DNA from: WTAW01 sp050115915
GTDB taxonomy: Bacteria; Acidobacteriota; Aminicenantia; Aminicenantales; Aminicenantaceae
DNA length: 64,000 bases
Direction: 5' to 3'
Assembly (NCBI GenBank): GCA_050115915.1
Contig: JASFPP010000002.1
Location: forward strand, 4,754-68,753
Part shown: positions 26,527-35,575 of the stretch, in pieces
Layout: each line of letters starts with the position of its first letter
Numbering within the stretch: the first letter of the stretch is position 1
The notes under the pieces: generated by a model
Databases searched by the model: none
What the model was told of the DNA's origin: nothing
Seen by the model: only the letters and a program-made list of their open reading frames with translations
Made by a program: the position numbers and the translations under genes

Positions 26527-27237
26527 ATGAGACTTGCAGTCAATGTGGATCATTTTGCAACCTTAAGAGAAGCCCGGCGCAGTGATGAACCAGAACCTGT
26601 GCTGGCGGCTCTCCTGGCCGAGCTTGCCGGTGCAGAAGGGATCGTCTGCCATATAAGAGGAGACCGAAGACACATCAAGGAAAGGGATCTATTCCTTTTC
26701 AAGAAGGCCTTGAAGACGAAGCTCAACATCGAAATGGCTGCCACAGAAGAGATGAAGGGAATCGCTCTGGATGTTCAACCCGATGTCGTCTCCCTCGTTC
26801 CCGAAAGGGATGAAGAGCTGACGACAGAAGGGGGTCTGGATGTCGCCGGCAACAAGGAATACCTGAAGACTCATATCGAGGATCTCCAAAAAGCGGGAAT
26901 AATAGTGAGTATTTTTGTCGACCCGGATATGGACCAGATCACAGCATGCAAGGATGTGGGGACGAACCTTATCGAGATTAACACGTCCAAATATTCCGAG
27001 CTCAAACCTGGCGCGGAGCGCGATGAAGCGCTCCAGGAAGTCCATAGAGCCGCCAAACACGCAAGCCATCTGGGGCTGGAAGTTCATGCGGGACACGGCC
27101 TGGATTACAAAAATATCGGGCCCATCTCTGCAATTCCCGAGTTTAAGGAATTCAGTATCGGTTTTTCGATCGTTGCCCGCGCGGCCATAGTCGGTGTCGA
27201 GAAAGCAGTCCGGGAAATGGTTGAGCTACTCCAGTAA
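26527..27237 (+). CDS. pdxJ: Pyridoxine 5'-phosphate synthase
   Basis: A 236-residue TIM-barrel enzyme of the DXP-dependent vitamin B6 route; it condenses 1-deoxyxylulose-5-phosphate with 3-amino-2-oxopropyl phosphate. Seen: the family opening RLAVNVDHFATLREARR, the H-I-R-x-D-R-R-H-I motif, NIEMAATEEM, VPERDEELTTEGGLDV, and GLEVHAGHGLDYKN. A GGAGGG site precedes the ATG. The M20 gene starts 16 nt after its stop and is probably co-transcribed. Confidence 0.95.
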   Translation: MRLAVNVDHFATLREARRSDEPEPVLAALLAELAGAEGIVCHIRGDRRHIKERDLFLFKKALKTKLNIEMAATEEMKGIALDVQPDVVSLVPERDEELTTEGGLDVAGNKEYLKTHIEDLQKAGIIVSIFVDPDMDQITACKDVGTNLIEINTSKYSELKPGAERDEALQEVHRAAKHASHLGLEVHAGHGLDYKNIGPISAIPEFKEFSIGFSIVARAAIVGVEKAVREMVELLQ

Positions 27238-27253
27238 ACGCAGTCATAAACAG

Positions 27254-28474
27254 ATGAATATCGATATCGAGAGATTAAAAAAAGACATCGAAGAATTGAG
27301 TGAGATCGGCCGCGACCCCAATGGAGGAGTCAGCAGGCCATCCTTCAGCAAAACGGATCTTGAGGCAAGGCAATGGCTCAAGGAGAGGATAGAGAGTGCG
27401 GGTCTCGTTTACGGGCAGGATGGAGCGGGTAACATCTTCGGGCGGATCGATGCTCCGGGCAAAGCTGTAATGGCAGGATCCCACATCGATACAGTCATCA
27501 ACGGAGGCATGTTCGATGGATCTGCAGGTGTCCTTGCGGCCTTGGAATGCCTGCGCCGGATCAAAGAAGCAAACATCGCCCTCAAAAAACCTGTCGAACT
27601 GGCTTCGTTCACCGATGAGGAAGGAAACCTTGTGGGAGATTTTCTAGGAAGCAGGGCCTTTGTCGGATCCTTGGATCGAAAATTCCTTGAGGAAGGAAAA
27701 ACACAATTCGGTCCCCCTCTCGCCGAGATACTCAAGAGCACAGAATTTTCCATCGAAAGCATCCTGAACGCACATACACAGAGACCAGAGGTCGACACCT
27801 TCCTGGAACTCCATATCGAACAGGGTCCTGTGTTGGAGGATGAAGAAAAATCTATCGGGATCGTGGACAAGATCGCAGGCAAAAATTACTGGTTGTGTTA
27901 CTTCCTGGGGAGGGCCAGTCATGCGGGAACAACACCTTTTGAGCTACGGAAGGATGCATTCCTCGGCCTTTCTGACTTTGCCCTCAAGGCCACACAGTAT
28001 GTGGCCACTCACCATTATGGCAGTATGGTGACCGTGGGAAAAGTGGCTGTTCATCCGGGTGCGTTCAGCATCGTTCCCGGCCGCGCCGATTTCTCTCTCG
28101 ATTTTAGGAGCACATCCAAAGACACGCTGGAGGAGATGGCGCAGTCCCTGCTCTCTCTCGCCAAAGACACATCCTCCACACGAGGATTAGAATTCCAATC
28201 AAAGATTATGGATCAAACAGATCCTGTCGCAATCCCCGATCACATCCTCAACATCATGAAGGAAGGATGCCGTGCTCTGGACTATTCCTCGATGTTTCTG
28301 CCGAGCGGAGCGGGACACGATGCGCAAATTTTAGCTTCCATAGCCGATGTGGGCATGATCTTTATTCCCTGTGAGGATGGAATCAGCCATTCCCCCCAAG
28401 AGAAGATCAAGTGGGACGATCTGGAGAAGGGGGCAAACCTTTTGCTCCATGCTCTGATCAAGCTTGCCGCCTGA
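27254..28474 (+). CDS. M20-family amidohydrolase (N-carbamoyl-amino-acid hydrolase / allantoate amidohydrolase type)
   Basis: About 406 residues with the start at MNIDIERL; an earlier ATG at 27194 lies inside pdxJ and reads through its sequence out of context. Zinc ligands in order: His in GSHIDTV, Asp in GMFDGSAG, Glu pair in TDEEGN, His in LELHIEQGPVLE, and the final His in the C-terminal part. The lid-domain signature GRASHAGTTPFELRKDA is present. Such enzymes cleave N-carbamoyl-L-amino acids, allantoate or ureidoglycine; the substrate cannot be decided here and no other purine or hydantoin gene is nearby. Confidence 0.88.
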   Translation: MNIDIERLKKDIEELSEIGRDPNGGVSRPSFSKTDLEARQWLKERIESAGLVYGQDGAGNIFGRIDAPGKAVMAGSHIDTVINGGMFDGSAGVLAALECLRRIKEANIALKKPVELASFTDEEGNLVGDFLGSRAFVGSLDRKFLEEGKTQFGPPLAEILKSTEFSIESILNAHTQRPEVDTFLELHIEQGPVLEDEEKSIGIVDKIAGKNYWLCYFLGRASHAGTTPFELRKDAFLGLSDFALKATQYVATHHYGSMVTVGKVAVHPGAFSIVPGRADFSLDFRSTSKDTLEEMAQSLLSLAKDTSSTRGLEFQSKIMDQTDPVAIPDHILNIMKEGCRALDYSSMFLPSGAGHDAQILASIADVGMIFIPCEDGISHSPQEKIKWDDLEKGANLLLHALIKLAA

Positions 28475-28501
28475 GGGAAAGTTCGCCGATCTTAGGGGGA
28501 T

Positions 28502-28927
28502 TTATCCGTTTAAATCATCCACTGAAGGACGGAATCGGCGATCGGCTTTTTTTTGAGATTGCTTTTTCTTCTCCTCCAGCATTTTCATCTTGGCTCTTTT
28601 GGAACGCTTCCTCTTCTGACGACGGATCTTTTCGATCCTTTGCTGCTCTTCGCTTTCCTCCCCCAGGATCTTGGCTTCGATCTTATCCGCAAGGATCCTC
28701 CGCGCATGATACCTGTTCAAACTCTGGTATCTTTCTTTCTGGCATTTGACTTCGATCTCTGTGGGCATGTGTTTGAGATAGACACAGGTCGACGTTTTGT
28801 TAACCTTCTGGCCTCCGTGTCCGCTGGAGCGAATAAACTTCTCGACAAGGTCATCTTCACGAATGCCCAGGCGCTCCATTTTTGCGCGAAGGGTTTCCTC
28901 CTTTTTCGGGCTCACACCAAACGTCAT
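28502..28927 (-). CDS. Release-factor-like GGQ-domain protein
   Basis: About 141 residues with GGAG before the ATG at 28927. It has an RF-1-type peptidyl-hydrolase domain with SSGHGGQKVNKTSTCVYL (the GGQ motif that enters the peptidyl-transferase centre) and a long Lys/Arg-rich C-terminal tail (KRKRSKRAKMKM). There is no codon-recognition domain. This layout resembles ArfB/YaeJ (ribosome rescue, basic tail in the mRNA channel) and the 'peptide chain release factor-like' group; the N-terminal segment before GGQ is longer than in ArfB. Role in rescuing stalled ribosomes is likely but not proven. Divergent from the M14 gene. Confidence 0.82.
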   Translation of the reverse strand: MTFGVSPKKEETLRAKMERLGIREDDLVEKFIRSSGHGGQKVNKTSTCVYLKHMPTEIEVKCQKERYQSLNRYHARRILADKIEAKILGEESEEQQRIEKIRRQKRKRSKRAKMKMLEEKKKQSQKKADRRFRPSVDDLNG

Positions 28928-29129
28928 TATGCTCCTATTATCAGTCGAAAAAGAGAAAAATGCAAAAATGCAATCGACTGGAAGCATTTCGCAATCCGTG
29001 ATGACGGGAGTTGAAATGTCCTTCATCATGGTTTTGGGTATGTATCGATTGTGCATCTTGCGCTTTCATATGAATTTGTATACACTCACTATCCGCCAAA
29101 CAAAAAAACATACGGAAAGGAAAATGTCG

Positions 29130-30794
29130 ATGAAATCAAAAGGGCAATATATCTTATTGTTTGGTTTACTCTGTTTTGGCATTGCTTCTGTTATCTATCC
29201 AATTCACTCCTCAGAGACAACCGGAACCGAACTGCAAACCGTAGCCGAATCCAGCGATTTTCGCGCGACCTCCAGGTATAGGGATGTTATGGAGTTCGTC
29301 AGCACGCTCAAAGGATTGAGCCCATCGCTTCGCCTGGAAACTCTGTGTATCAGCGCAGAAGGCCGAGAAGTCCCTCTTCTCATTCTTGGCACGCCTCCCC
29401 CGACCGCTCCACAGGAACTCAGGCATGACAAAAGGCTCGTGGTCTATATCCAGGCGAATATCCATGCGGGTGAAGTGGAGGGTAAAGAAGCTTCGCTCAT
29501 GCTGGCAAGAGACATCCTCCTTGAGAAGGATCACCCTTATTTGGATAGATTGGTCATTCTTATTGCGCCGATCTTTAACGCAGATGGCAATGAAAAGATC
29601 AGCAAAGAGAACAGGAGAAACCAGGTAGGCCCGGAGGAAGGCGTGGGCGTCCGGTATAACGGACAAAATCTCGACCTGAATAGGGACGGGATCAAGATGG
29701 AGAGCCCCGAGATCCAGGGCTTGGCCCGTAACGTACTCAACCGCTGGGATCCTGTCCTGCTTGTCGACTGCCACACTACAAACGGGTCTTATCACAGGGA
29801 GCCGGTCACCTATGTATGGCCGCTGAACCCGAACGGAGACCTGTCGCTGATCAAACATCAAAGAGAAACCATGATGCCCTGGGTGAATAAAACATTGAAG
29901 GATAAATACAACACACTGTCCATCCCCTACGGGAATTTTATGGACTTTAAAGATCCGGAAAAGGGTTGGCGGCCCGCCGGCCCCCAGTGTCGCTACATCA
30001 CCAACTACATCGGCCTGCGAAACAGGATGGCCCTGCTGCTGGAAAACTATGCATACGCAGATTATAAAACGAGAGTCCTGGGGAATTACCATTTTCTCCG
30101 GGCGGTACTCGATTACTGCCATGCCTACAGCACAGAGATCCTACAACTCATCCAGGAAGCGGACAAAGGGATGATACAGAAAGGAACAAACCCCGAGGCA
30201 ACGGATACTTTTGCCACCAGCTATGAACTGAAGCCGCTCAAGGAACCCATCACGATCATCGGGTGGGAGATGAAACCCAATCCTGAGCCTGGGGTCTACC
30301 CAAGATACATAAAAACAGACATCGAAAAAACCTTCACGGTTTCGTATTTCTGCGACTACATCCCAAAGACGAGCATTCGATTCCCCTTTGCCTACCTGTT
30401 GACGGTAAACGACGCGGACCTCGTCACCAAGCTCGATCAACATGGAATTTTGGTTGAAAAACTCATAACTCCAAAAACACTGGAGGTTGAATCATTCAAG
30501 ATCACAGAGGTCAAAGGCGCGGAAAGGCTCTACCAGGGTCACCGCATGAACACGATCAAAGGTGAATACGCCCTCGAGACAAAAGGCTTTCCCGCCGGGA
30601 CTCTCCTCATCCGGACTGCGCAGCCTTTGGGCAATTTAGCGGCCTATCTTTTAGAAGCCGAGAGCGACGACGGCCTTCTGGTATGGAATTACTTTGATAA
30701 ATACATCGTTCCGCAGTGGCGGCGCGGAACCCAAACATACCCCGTGTACCGTCTGCTGAAGCCTGTCACACTCCCGACACAAACGGTGCACTGA
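29130..30794 (+). CDS. Secreted M14-family zinc carboxypeptidase
   Basis: About 554 residues. The likely start is at 29130 (or ATG 29124), after an AAAGG site, opening a signal peptide (MKSKGQYILLFGLLCFGIASV). The M14 catalytic set is visible: H-A-G-E-V-E-G with zinc His and Glu in QANIHAGEVEGKEA, the DLNRDGIK stretch with the substrate-binding Arg, zinc His in VDCHTTNG, and the general-base Glu in the LLLENYAYAD segment. The C-terminal 250 residues form an extra domain of unknown role found in long bacterial M14 members. It acts on peptide C termini in the periplasm or outside. Divergent from the GGQ gene; no promoter matched well. Confidence 0.88.
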   Translation: MKSKGQYILLFGLLCFGIASVIYPIHSSETTGTELQTVAESSDFRATSRYRDVMEFVSTLKGLSPSLRLETLCISAEGREVPLLILGTPPPTAPQELRHDKRLVVYIQANIHAGEVEGKEASLMLARDILLEKDHPYLDRLVILIAPIFNADGNEKISKENRRNQVGPEEGVGVRYNGQNLDLNRDGIKMESPEIQGLARNVLNRWDPVLLVDCHTTNGSYHREPVTYVWPLNPNGDLSLIKHQRETMMPWVNKTLKDKYNTLSIPYGNFMDFKDPEKGWRPAGPQCRYITNYIGLRNRMALLLENYAYADYKTRVLGNYHFLRAVLDYCHAYSTEILQLIQEADKGMIQKGTNPEATDTFATSYELKPLKEPITIIGWEMKPNPEPGVYPRYIKTDIEKTFTVSYFCDYIPKTSIRFPFAYLLTVNDADLVTKLDQHGILVEKLITPKTLEVESFKITEVKGAERLYQGHRMNTIKGEYALETKGFPAGTLLIRTAQPLGNLAAYLLEAESDDGLLVWNYFDKYIVPQWRRGTQTYPVYRLLKPVTLPTQTVH

Positions 30795-30866
30795 ATATAC
30801 AGGCCTTTTTCTGTGTCCTGAAATCCAAGGATTCAGTCAGAATCCCGGAGCGATGGAGAGAGTGTA

Positions 30867-31688
30867 TTACTTGGCCTTCTTTTTTGCCACGAGATATTTG
30901 CCACAGTTTTCACAGACATAGATATCATCGCTGCCTTCGATGGCCGAGCGCATCCCTGTGGCGACGTTGATAAAACAACCCTGGCAGGCCCCATCATCGA
31001 GCTCAGCGACGGCAAAACCATAACGCTCCATAAGCTTGTCGAACCTGTCCAAGAGAGCGCTATCGAGCTCATCCCGGATCAGGCTGGCTTGTCTCTGGAG
31101 TTCTTTCTTCTTGGTCTTATCTGCCTTTTTCATCTGCATCTCTATCTTTTGCAGCTTCCAGAGAAGTCTGGCCCGGCTTATGATCTTATCCGCCGGAGGA
31201 AGGAGTGTCAGTTCCACCTCACAGAGAATATCATGTAGCTCTTTCTTGCTCTTTGCATTAAAAATCCTTTCTCTGAATTTTGGCTTGATCAAAAACTGCG
31301 CCAATCCCGCAAAAAGATGGTTAAAAAGGCCGGGAATAGAAGGATTCCATACGATGAGAATGATGAGGTGGACTTTTTTGTCGTCAACCGCATCGAAATC
31401 CAATCCTTCCTTCGACCGACCGACAACAACAGCGATATCCCCCCCTGTGTTTAACCGTGCATGAGGAAGTGCAATACCATGCCCGATGGCCGTCGTGACC
31501 AGGCGCTCTCTATCGATGATCCGGGTGAGGACGGGTTTTTTGTTCTCTATGTATTTAAGCTTGACCAAAACATCCAGGAGTTCTTCCAGCGCCTGGATCT
31601 TATCGGTCGCCTTGAGGTTATAGATGACCTGCTCGACCTTTAAATATTCACAAAAATATGCGTGTTTGGGAGTACTTTCTTTCTCCAT
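30867..31688 (-). CDS. PTS EIIA (PtsN-like) domain fused to a C4 zinc ribbon
   Basis: A 273-residue cytosolic protein. Residues about 15-160 form an EIIA-Ntr/fructose-type domain with the phosphorylatable His in GHGIALPHAR. Residues about 165-230 are a charged coiled coil. The C terminus is a zinc ribbon with CQGCF...CENCGKY, of the type also seen in C4-type zinc-ribbon proteins (zf-RING_7). Family knowledge: stand-alone EIIA-Ntr proteins are regulators phosphorylated by a nitrogen PTS. The fusion is unusual and points to a regulator that binds nucleic acid or protein. No EI, HPr or EIIBC genes are nearby. The start has no clear ribosome-binding site; a later start is possible. Convergent with the M14 gene. 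Confidence 0.8.
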   Translation of the reverse strand: MEKESTPKHAYFCEYLKVEQVIYNLKATDKIQALEELLDVLVKLKYIENKKPVLTRIIDRERLVTTAIGHGIALPHARLNTGGDIAVVVGRSKEGLDFDAVDDKKVHLIILIVWNPSIPGLFNHLFAGLAQFLIKPKFRERIFNAKSKKELHDILCEVELTLLPPADKIISRARLLWKLQKIEMQMKKADKTKKKELQRQASLIRDELDSALLDRFDKLMERYGFAVAELDDGACQGCFINVATGMRSAIEGSDDIYVCENCGKYLVAKKKAK

Positions 31689-31788
31689 TGAAGATTATTC
31701 TAACACAAACTGAATTGTCTAAAAAGATAAAAATAAGAATTGGATGTTTTTGAGAGTGAAGTTTTTCCGGAAAAACAAGCTGTGGTTA

Positions 31789-32709
31789 TTAAAGACCTTT
31801 GATAGCCCGACGAATCAGATCGAATGTCTCTCCAACACCTTTGACTGTTGTTGCCCGTGTAGCAAGCTCCACGCCGGCTTTAGCAGCAGAAAAAAGATCC
31901 ATGCCGTCCGCTAACTCCTTGACGGTGGCCGCGCAAAACACATCCCCACAGCCTGTGGTGTCTTTGACTTTGGCCGCAAGGGATGGGACAAGGAGCCGAT
32001 CGTGCTCAGGAGTTATAACCCGAACGCCATCTCTCCCCAGTGTGAGGAACACGGCCTGGAGCCCCAGGTTGAAAGCGCTCTGTCCGAAGAGTTCGATCTC
32101 TTTGGCGGGAAGGTCCTGTCCTATTCGGCCCAGGAGGCACCCTAACTCCGCTCTATTGAGCTGAAGATAGGTCACTCCTCTGGCCCAATCTTTCCAGGGG
32201 ACTTCGGAGAGAAATTTCCTGGGCGTCTTCAATTCTCTCGAAAGGACGAGCGAGTGAATATCCAGCCAGATAGGACAATCTGCCGCATCTACAACCCTTC
32301 TCCAGTCGGAAAGAATGATATCAAATCCGGAATTGACTACAAAAACAAGCATGCGGAGACGGTTCAATCGCGCGAGAACTCCCTGAGGGTCGAGGGGAGG
32401 CACAACGGAGTTGAGGATTTCCTGTCTTTCTCCCATTTTCGGATAGTACAGATGAACCTGATTTCCTGGACCCGGAACATACCGAATTCCTTCGTCATGG
32501 AAAGTGTCCCAACGGACTGTGGCTCTCCCCACAGGACCGACAAGATCTCTCCCCAGATTTGTAAAGAGAAGGACATGTTTTTCCAGTGCCGAAAGAACCG
32601 AAGCCTGGTAGAGAATGCCCCCGAGACCACGATAGACATCCCCTGCATCTGAAGTGATCTTATCGAATGTAACCGTCCCGATCAAACCGATTTCCAACTT
32701 TTCCCTCAT
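31789..32709 (-). CDS. PfkB-family carbohydrate/nucleoside kinase
   Basis: A 306-residue ribokinase-fold protein. The C-terminal PfkB signature is present as DTTGCGDVFCAATV, with the anion-hole GCGD (usually GAGD) and the catalytic Asp. The N-terminal signature is weak: GLIGTVTFDKITSDAG with GGILYQA instead of GG-x-x-x-N. The substrate (sugar, nucleoside or other alcohol) cannot be inferred, and the divergent N-terminal half suggests a non-canonical substrate. The neighbours do not form a sugar pathway. Confidence 0.85.
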   Translation of the reverse strand: MREKLEIGLIGTVTFDKITSDAGDVYRGLGGILYQASVLSALEKHVLLFTNLGRDLVGPVGRATVRWDTFHDEGIRYVPGPGNQVHLYYPKMGERQEILNSVVPPLDPQGVLARLNRLRMLVFVVNSGFDIILSDWRRVVDAADCPIWLDIHSLVLSRELKTPRKFLSEVPWKDWARGVTYLQLNRAELGCLLGRIGQDLPAKEIELFGQSAFNLGLQAVFLTLGRDGVRVITPEHDRLLVPSLAAKVKDTTGCGDVFCAATVKELADGMDLFSAAKAGVELATRATTVKGVGETFDLIRRAIKGL

Positions 32710-32768
32710 CGCTGAGATACCAATTTGTCTGAGAATGTGCAGCTAGCGGACCAAGATTAACGTAGGAT

Positions 32769-33818
32769 TTAGCCGAGCTCGACCTTTTCTAGCTCGATCC
32801 TCTCCAGATCACCAACGCCTACTCCCTTTTTTGCAGCCAAATCGATATGATCGATAGGACGGCCCTCTTCCCGGAGTGTGCGATAGGCTCTGGACCTGCG
32901 TTCAGTCTGTATCGTTTTCAAGCCGACAGCATCCAGGGCGACAGGGTCAGAGCTCAACCAGATAGTCTTTGGCGTAAAGAGCGACCTCAAGTTTCTTGGC
33001 CGCGGGCCGCGATCATAACAGGCTTCGAGTCCATCCAGGATATGGAGCACGACTTTTTTCTTGACCTCGGGAAGCGCGCAAAAATCCGCGATAAAAGGCC
33101 CGATATGCTCAGGACCATGAAAACGGGCATTGTTCTCACACAATCCGTAGGCAAGGTTCTTCAGGCTAAGAGTCACACCGGATAAACCATGGTCTTTGAG
33201 GATCGGCATATTGATGATCTTATCGCATTCCTGGGTGAATATTCGAGAGAAATAGGAATCGGTTCCCCCTTCCTCCCTCTTTTCCGGATTGTCATGCTCC
33301 GAAGAATAAACGACATCTTTATCCAGGCGCTCCGAAATCAGCTCATCTTCGGGGATGGTCCCATAACATCGTACCCCTTCGCCGGTGGTGTTGAATTCGA
33401 ATTCACAAGCGGACATGTGTTTTTCGAATCGATCCCACACCAAAATGTTGTTTGCCTTGATACCGAATTCTATGAGTTCATCCGCAACTGCACGTATGAG
33501 TTCGTGATGGGTGAATAATAGAGGACGGCCTAAAGTGTTTATTTTAAGCCCGACCTTATCTTTGGGATTCAGGAACTCTGCCCAAGGATTCTCCGAGCGG
33601 GTCAATCTCTCAATCCCTTCTCTTATCATGGATCTGACAATCTCTCCATCCAGTATCCGTCCTGCTTGAACAGCTTCTGGGTGTCTAACTTCAACGACTT
33701 TTGCGGTTCGTGAGTCCTGGGCGCCAAGTCTTAAACCCGATTGAAGAGCAACCCCCGCGCCCAAAACCGCAGTGGAACTTTTTTTGATAAATTCACGTCG
33801 ATCGATTCTTTTTCTCAC
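32769..33818 (-). CDS. Tat-signal DUF362 protein (first copy)
   Basis: About 349 residues. I chose a GTG start at 33818 because GGAGG lies five nt upstream and the protein then begins directly with the Tat-type leader RIDRREFIKKSSTAVLGAG; the frame stays open to 34037 by chance. The body is a DUF362 domain with KDKVGLKINTLGRPLLFTHHELI and NMPILKDHGLSGVTLSLKNL. In this family the lysine-aspartate-histidine segment and conserved asparagines surround a putative metal or Fe-S site. No ferredoxin cysteines are present. Periplasmic, function unknown. A second DUF362 protein lies at 47582. Confidence 0.82.
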   Translation of the reverse strand: MRKRIDRREFIKKSSTAVLGAGVALQSGLRLGAQDSRTAKVVEVRHPEAVQAGRILDGEIVRSMIREGIERLTRSENPWAEFLNPKDKVGLKINTLGRPLLFTHHELIRAVADELIEFGIKANNILVWDRFEKHMSACEFEFNTTGEGVRCYGTIPEDELISERLDKDVVYSSEHDNPEKREEGGTDSYFSRIFTQECDKIINMPILKDHGLSGVTLSLKNLAYGLCENNARFHGPEHIGPFIADFCALPEVKKKVVLHILDGLEACYDRGPRPRNLRSLFTPKTIWLSSDPVALDAVGLKTIQTERRSRAYRTLREEGRPIDHIDLAAKKGVGVGDLERIELEKVELG

Positions 33819-34060
33819 TCTTTCCTCCAACATTTCAGAATACACTATTATTCTCATCAACTCAATATAATTTCCGGCCAGGAGTCCGAAACGCTGTTTT
33901 GGGTGTTCCGCTCGCGAGGTGGAGGTCATCGTATGGAGGGCTCTGTGCGGATAGGGCACATTGAGGAGCATATTCCCAATACGTGCCGTTTGAGAAACGA
34001 TCCCTACAGAGGATTTCATTCCCTTATCCATCGCCATTTTCGGAAAACCCCTATTAAAAG

Positions 34061-34089
34061 TTGACGGCAGGAAATGATTGGAATAGTAT
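34061..34089 (+). promoter_or_regulatory. Putative promoter of the plus-strand half of the polyglutamate locus
   Basis: TTGACG (34061-34066, 5 of 6) and TAGTAT (34084-34089, 4 of 6) with a 17-nt spacer, 42 nt before the DUF6305-like gene. Confidence 0.45.
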
Positions 34090-34131
34090 AGAAATCATCA
34101 AGCACTCACTGCTAAAGAGAAGGAGAGCGCC

Positions 34132-34761
34132 GTGAAACATACAACAAGACTTATTCTGTCGCTGGCCCTATTATTCCTGGTTTTTAGTACCTGGGAACCT
34201 CTTGCTGCCGAACAGGCGGATTCGCCTAAAGCAGAGCTTCCTGTGATCGTGACATCGTGCGGGCAGAGTCCTGGGGCAACAATGCTGAAGGTTATTTTTA
34301 TGAGGATGAAGCTTGAGCACCAGCCCAAGGCTTTCGCAATCAAGGAACTGGCCACTGCATCTGATCTCAAAGCAGCGAAAGAAGCGGGAACTCCCTATAA
34401 ATCCATAATCATTGTGATGGGGGCAAGCCTTAAAGGAATGGGAGCTGCGGGGATTTCTATGGATGACGAGATCTCCCGAACCGAAGCGCTCATCGCAGAG
34501 GCTCGTAATCAAGGGATCAAGATCATAGGTGCTCATATCGAAGGCATTAAGAGGCGCGCACAAGGGGCTGCCACCGGAGACAACACGGACGAACAGAGCA
34601 TCGATACGGTTGCGCCCAACTCTCAAATCCTCATCGTCCGTAAGGACGGGAATGAAGACCACCGATTCACCATAATCGCCGATGACAAAGACATTCCACT
34701 TATTCTCGTTGAGAAAAACCTAGACCTCATCCCGGAACTCCAGAAAATCTTTGTGGACTAG
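34132..34761 (+). CDS. Secreted DUF6305-like protein
   Basis: A 209-residue protein with a GTG start (AAGGAG upstream) and a signal peptide ending near LLAAEQ. The mature part is an alpha/beta domain beginning LPVIVTSCGQSPGATMLKVI and carrying YKSIIIVMGASLKGMGAAGIS, a glycine-rich loop, then GIKIIGAHIEG. The ending DKDIPLILVEKNLDLIPELQKIF looks like the last strand-helix of a Rossmann-like fold. I associate it with DUF6305 from memory, with moderate certainty. A periplasmic binding or scaffold role is plausible. It opens the plus-strand gene set that faces pgsBCW; a hairpin at 34835-34859 separates it from the next gene. Confidence 0.65.
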   Translation: MKHTTRLILSLALLFLVFSTWEPLAAEQADSPKAELPVIVTSCGQSPGATMLKVIFMRMKLEHQPKAFAIKELATASDLKAAKEAGTPYKSIIIVMGASLKGMGAAGISMDDEISRTEALIAEARNQGIKIIGAHIEGIKRRAQGAATGDNTDEQSIDTVAPNSQILIVRKDGNEDHRFTIIADDKDIPLILVEKNLDLIPELQKIFVD

Positions 34762-34834
34762 ATTTTTTTAAGCGATACTTTCTGTTAAAATAACAGCGGT
34801 ATCCTGTTTGAGCTCTGCAGGGGACAGAGAGATA

Positions 34835-34859
34835 AAAAGAGTGCGGAATCCGCTCTTTT
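34835..34859 (+). terminator. Hairpin between the DUF6305-like gene and the next gene
   Basis: AAAAGA-GT-GCGG-AAT-CCGC-TCTTTT: a 4-bp GC stem extended by a 6-bp A/T-G stem across a 2-nt bulge, ending in TTTT. It could be a weak terminator or processing site. Confidence 0.35.
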
Positions 34860-34923
34860 GACCGACTAAAGGTATAAAGCCGTTTGAACGCATGAATTCG
34901 ACCAAGATGCGGAAGAGAACACT

Positions 34924-35511
34924 ATGCCAGATATTTTAGGACAAATAACCCTTGTCAACATTCTCAGTGTTCTGCTATTGATCGCCTCCATATGGTTACT
35001 TTTGATCATCATTCAGAAAAAAACCGGATACATGTTCAGGGGAATGGTTTTTTTCCTTTTTGTGTTGCTGGCCTTGATCTACTTTCAGCAGAGCGACGCG
35101 AAAAAGTACACTCTCTCCGATATCAGGTATGCCCTTTTCCCCGTAAAAAGCCTCATGCTGAATTACCATACTGAGGAGGATTCCCATGTAGGGACCATCG
35201 TCCGCTATGTCTTCGACGATCCCAAACCGAGAATACCTGTGTCCATGGATAAAAGCGGCAAGTACTTCCATATAACGAATATAACTATTGTCAACGAGAT
35301 ACTCAGCGAGATGAGATTGCCCCGTGTCAAAAAGGGGGCTCAAGAGCTTGTCTCGATCACAGGTTCAAGCGCACACAAAAACCTCTACCGCTGGGAAGAT
35401 TATCCCAGAGGGATCCTGCTCCTTGAGCGGACGATTTGCAGAAACAGAGAGACCCTCGATACATTCAACTGCCTGGCTGCCATCACCATCAGGAAAAAAT
35501 ACCGCCAATAG
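34924..35511 (+). CDS. Membrane protein of unknown function (polyglutamate locus)
   Basis: A 195-residue protein that I do not recognise. Two membrane helices near the N terminus (about 10-29 and 38-56) are followed by a soluble domain of about 130 residues with YTLSDIRYALFPVKSLML, VRYVFDDPKPRIPVSMD and RWEDYPRGILLLERTICRN. A GGAAGAG site precedes the ATG. It sits between the DUF6305-like gene and the transporter, 64 bp before the latter, so a joint role with them is likely. Confidence 0.65.
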   Translation: MPDILGQITLVNILSVLLLIASIWLLLIIIQKKTGYMFRGMVFFLFVLLALIYFQQSDAKKYTLSDIRYALFPVKSLMLNYHTEEDSHVGTIVRYVFDDPKPRIPVSMDKSGKYFHITNITIVNEILSEMRLPRVKKGAQELVSITGSSAHKNLYRWEDYPRGILLLERTICRNRETLDTFNCLAAITIRKKYRQ

Positions 35512-35575
35512 CTTTCCTCTCCTATGGAAATATTGCATTTCCTTAAGATATCAACTACATTAGAGAATCTGCCCA

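Noticed and set aside
29211..30122. 303-codon minus-strand frame opposite the M14 carboxypeptidase
   Set aside because: Shadow frame; the M14 catalytic motifs on the plus strand are intact and in order.
33819..34037. N-terminal extension of the first DUF362 protein to 34037
   Set aside because: The extension covers an intergenic repeat, and a GTG with GGAGG at 33818 gives a clean Tat leader.
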